Assembly (NCBI GenBank): GCA_013202185.1
Contig: JABMSA010000367.1
Coordinates: 1 to 7,624, forward strand
Direction of reading: 5' to 3'
Length of the DNA stretch: 7,624 bases
Source: Planctomycetota bacterium
GTDB lineage: Bacteria > Planctomycetota > PUPC01 > JABMSA01
In this document: positions 7,190 through 7,624 of the stretch, one piece after another
Layout: each line of letters starts with the position of its first letter
Numbering within the stretch: the first letter of the stretch is position 1
Program-made: the position numbers and the translations under genes
The notes under the pieces: generated by a model
What the model was told of the DNA's origin: nothing
The model's database searches: none
The model's input: only the letters and a program-made list of their open reading frames with translations

Positions 7190-7246
7190 CTCGTGGCCAC
7201 CGCAGCACTTGCAGAGCTTAAAAGTGCCAGGCACCGAAAAAAGCCG
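7099..7246. repeat. 148-bp dispersed repeat, copy A
   Basis: Identical to 7331-7478 at 141 of 148 aligned positions without gaps, by my manual alignment. All seven differences fall between 7175 and 7198; the first 76 and last 48 bases are identical. The right end carries a nested inverted structure: GCTT (7216-7219), the palindrome GTGCCAGGCAC (7224-7234), then AAGC (7241-7244). This resembles REP-like elements mobilised by single-strand transposases. Its left boundary coincides with the loss of thioredoxin homology in the overlapping gene. Confidence 0.85.
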
Positions 7247-7330
7247 GCCAGCAGATAGCGCCGCACAATGAAATCCCATTGCGGACGCGCCCGGCGTTGT
7301 CAAGTCACCGACGTGCCAAAGCGGCCATGG
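7247..7330. other. 84-bp spacer between the two repeat copies
   Basis: Unrelated to the flanking repeat. It contains an imperfect hairpin at 7261-7283: CCG-(CA)-CAATG paired with CATTG-CGG around a six-base loop. It does not resume the thioredoxin reading frame in any way I can recognise. Confidence 0.4.
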
Positions 7331-7478
7331 CGACGCGCGCGTTTCCGCCATCCGTCGCTTGCCGTCAAGCCTTGACAGCCGGCCTGTGCCATGCGGCCTC
7401 CGGTACACACGGCCCACCTAACTCCTTGGTACCGCAGCACTTGCAGAGCTTAAAAGTGCCAGGCACCGAAAAAAGCCG
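7331..7478. repeat. 148-bp dispersed repeat, copy B
   Basis: Direct-orientation copy of 7099-7246, offset by exactly 232 bases. The palindrome GTGCCAGGCAC recurs at 7456-7466. Unlike copy A, its right end runs into a short tandem array made from its own terminal sequence. Confidence 0.85.
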
Positions 7479-7513
7479 CCAGGCACCGAAAAAAGCCGGC
7501 ACCGAAAAAAGCC
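7459..7513. repeat. Short decaying tandem array from the right end of copy B
   Basis: The 20-base unit CCAGGCACCGAAAAAAGCCG occurs at 7459-7478 and exactly again at 7479-7498. A third, left-shortened unit (GCACCGAAAAAAGCC) follows at 7499-7513, and a further A6 run at 7516-7521. Each step loses bases from the left of the unit, a pattern typical of slippage or of assembly error at a repetitive contig end. Confidence 0.75.
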
Positions 7514-7548
7514 CGAAAAAACCGGGAGCGCACCTGCATAACACGCCC

Positions 7549-7568
7549 CCGGTGGGCTTGCCCACCGG
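7549..7568. repeat. Perfect stem-loop CCGGTGGG / CCCACCGG
   Basis: Eight-base arms (7549-7556 and 7561-7568) flank a CTTG loop. Neither strand has a T-run after the stem, so it is not a standard intrinsic terminator. It may be another REP-type hairpin near the contig edge. Confidence 0.55.
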
Positions 7569-7595
7569 AGCAAAAGTTCGGCAGCGAACAGCAGA

Positions 7596-7624
7596 CCCCC
7601 CCCCCCCCCCCCCCCCCCCCCCCC
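7596..7624. other. 29-base poly-C run at the contig edge (probable artefact)
   Basis: The last 29 bases are all C and end with the window. On the opposite strand this is poly-G, a known no-signal artefact of two-colour sequencing chemistry. Its position at the very end of a repeat-rich contig fits an artefact better than a biological tract. Confidence 0.7.

Noticed and set aside
7459..7513. Repeat array as a CRISPR
   Set aside because: Units are contiguous with no unique spacers, and they shorten progressively.
7000..7565. Minus-strand frames sharing a repeated RRPHGTGRLSRLDGKRR-type peptide
   Set aside because: The shared peptide simply reflects the duplicated 148-bp DNA repeat; no start signals or domain support.
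7549..7568. Hairpin as an intrinsic terminator
   Set aside because: A strong stem, but no T-run follows on either strand.

Overview
The window looks like one end of a draft or metagenomic contig from a GC-rich bacterium, probably of the PVC group (Planctomycetota, Lentisphaerota or relatives). This rests on inference. The gene fragments (a PD40/TolB-type secreted protein beside a URO-D-family protein, a thioredoxin-like lipoprotein, a long alanine-rich TPR-like protein) and short REP-like palindromes of the GTGCC-A-GGCAC type resemble what I recall from those phyla, but no rRNA or other marker fixes the taxonomy. The right edge ends in 29 consecutive C residues, which looks like a sequencing or assembly artefact.

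Layout. (1) Bases 2-571, plus strand: the 3' end of a gene for a putative PHP-like metal-dependent hydrolase. (2) Bases 727-3600, minus strand: a 957-residue, largely helical HEAT-repeat-like protein with a C-terminal R-x6-H motif of HEPN type. It is visibly less GC-rich than its neighbours and has its own consensus-like promoter and a strong ribosome binding site. (3) Bases 3871-4577, minus strand: two truncated genes joined by a TGATG stop/start overlap. They are a secreted PD40/WD40-like protein cut after its first repeat and the N-terminal third or so of a URO-D-family protein. (4) Bases 4578-4811: an intergenic region with two divergent sigma70-like promoters. (5) Bases 4812-6482, plus strand: a membrane-anchored or secreted 556-residue TPR-like repeat protein. 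(6) Bases 6483-6808: a spacer with no convincing gene. (7) Bases 6809-7189, plus strand: a thioredoxin-fold lipoprotein that loses its homology exactly where a 148-bp dispersed repeat begins. (8) Bases 7099-7624: two copies of that repeat, a short tandem array derived from its right end, a perfect hairpin and the poly-C edge.

The genes do not form one pathway. The overall picture is an accessory, eroding region: at least three broken genes, REP-like palindromes of two sequence families with the same geometry, and one intact gene of different composition. That HEAT/HEPN-like protein is the best candidate for something undescribed, possibly a defence or toxin factor. This is a hypothesis from one motif plus context, not a demonstrated system.
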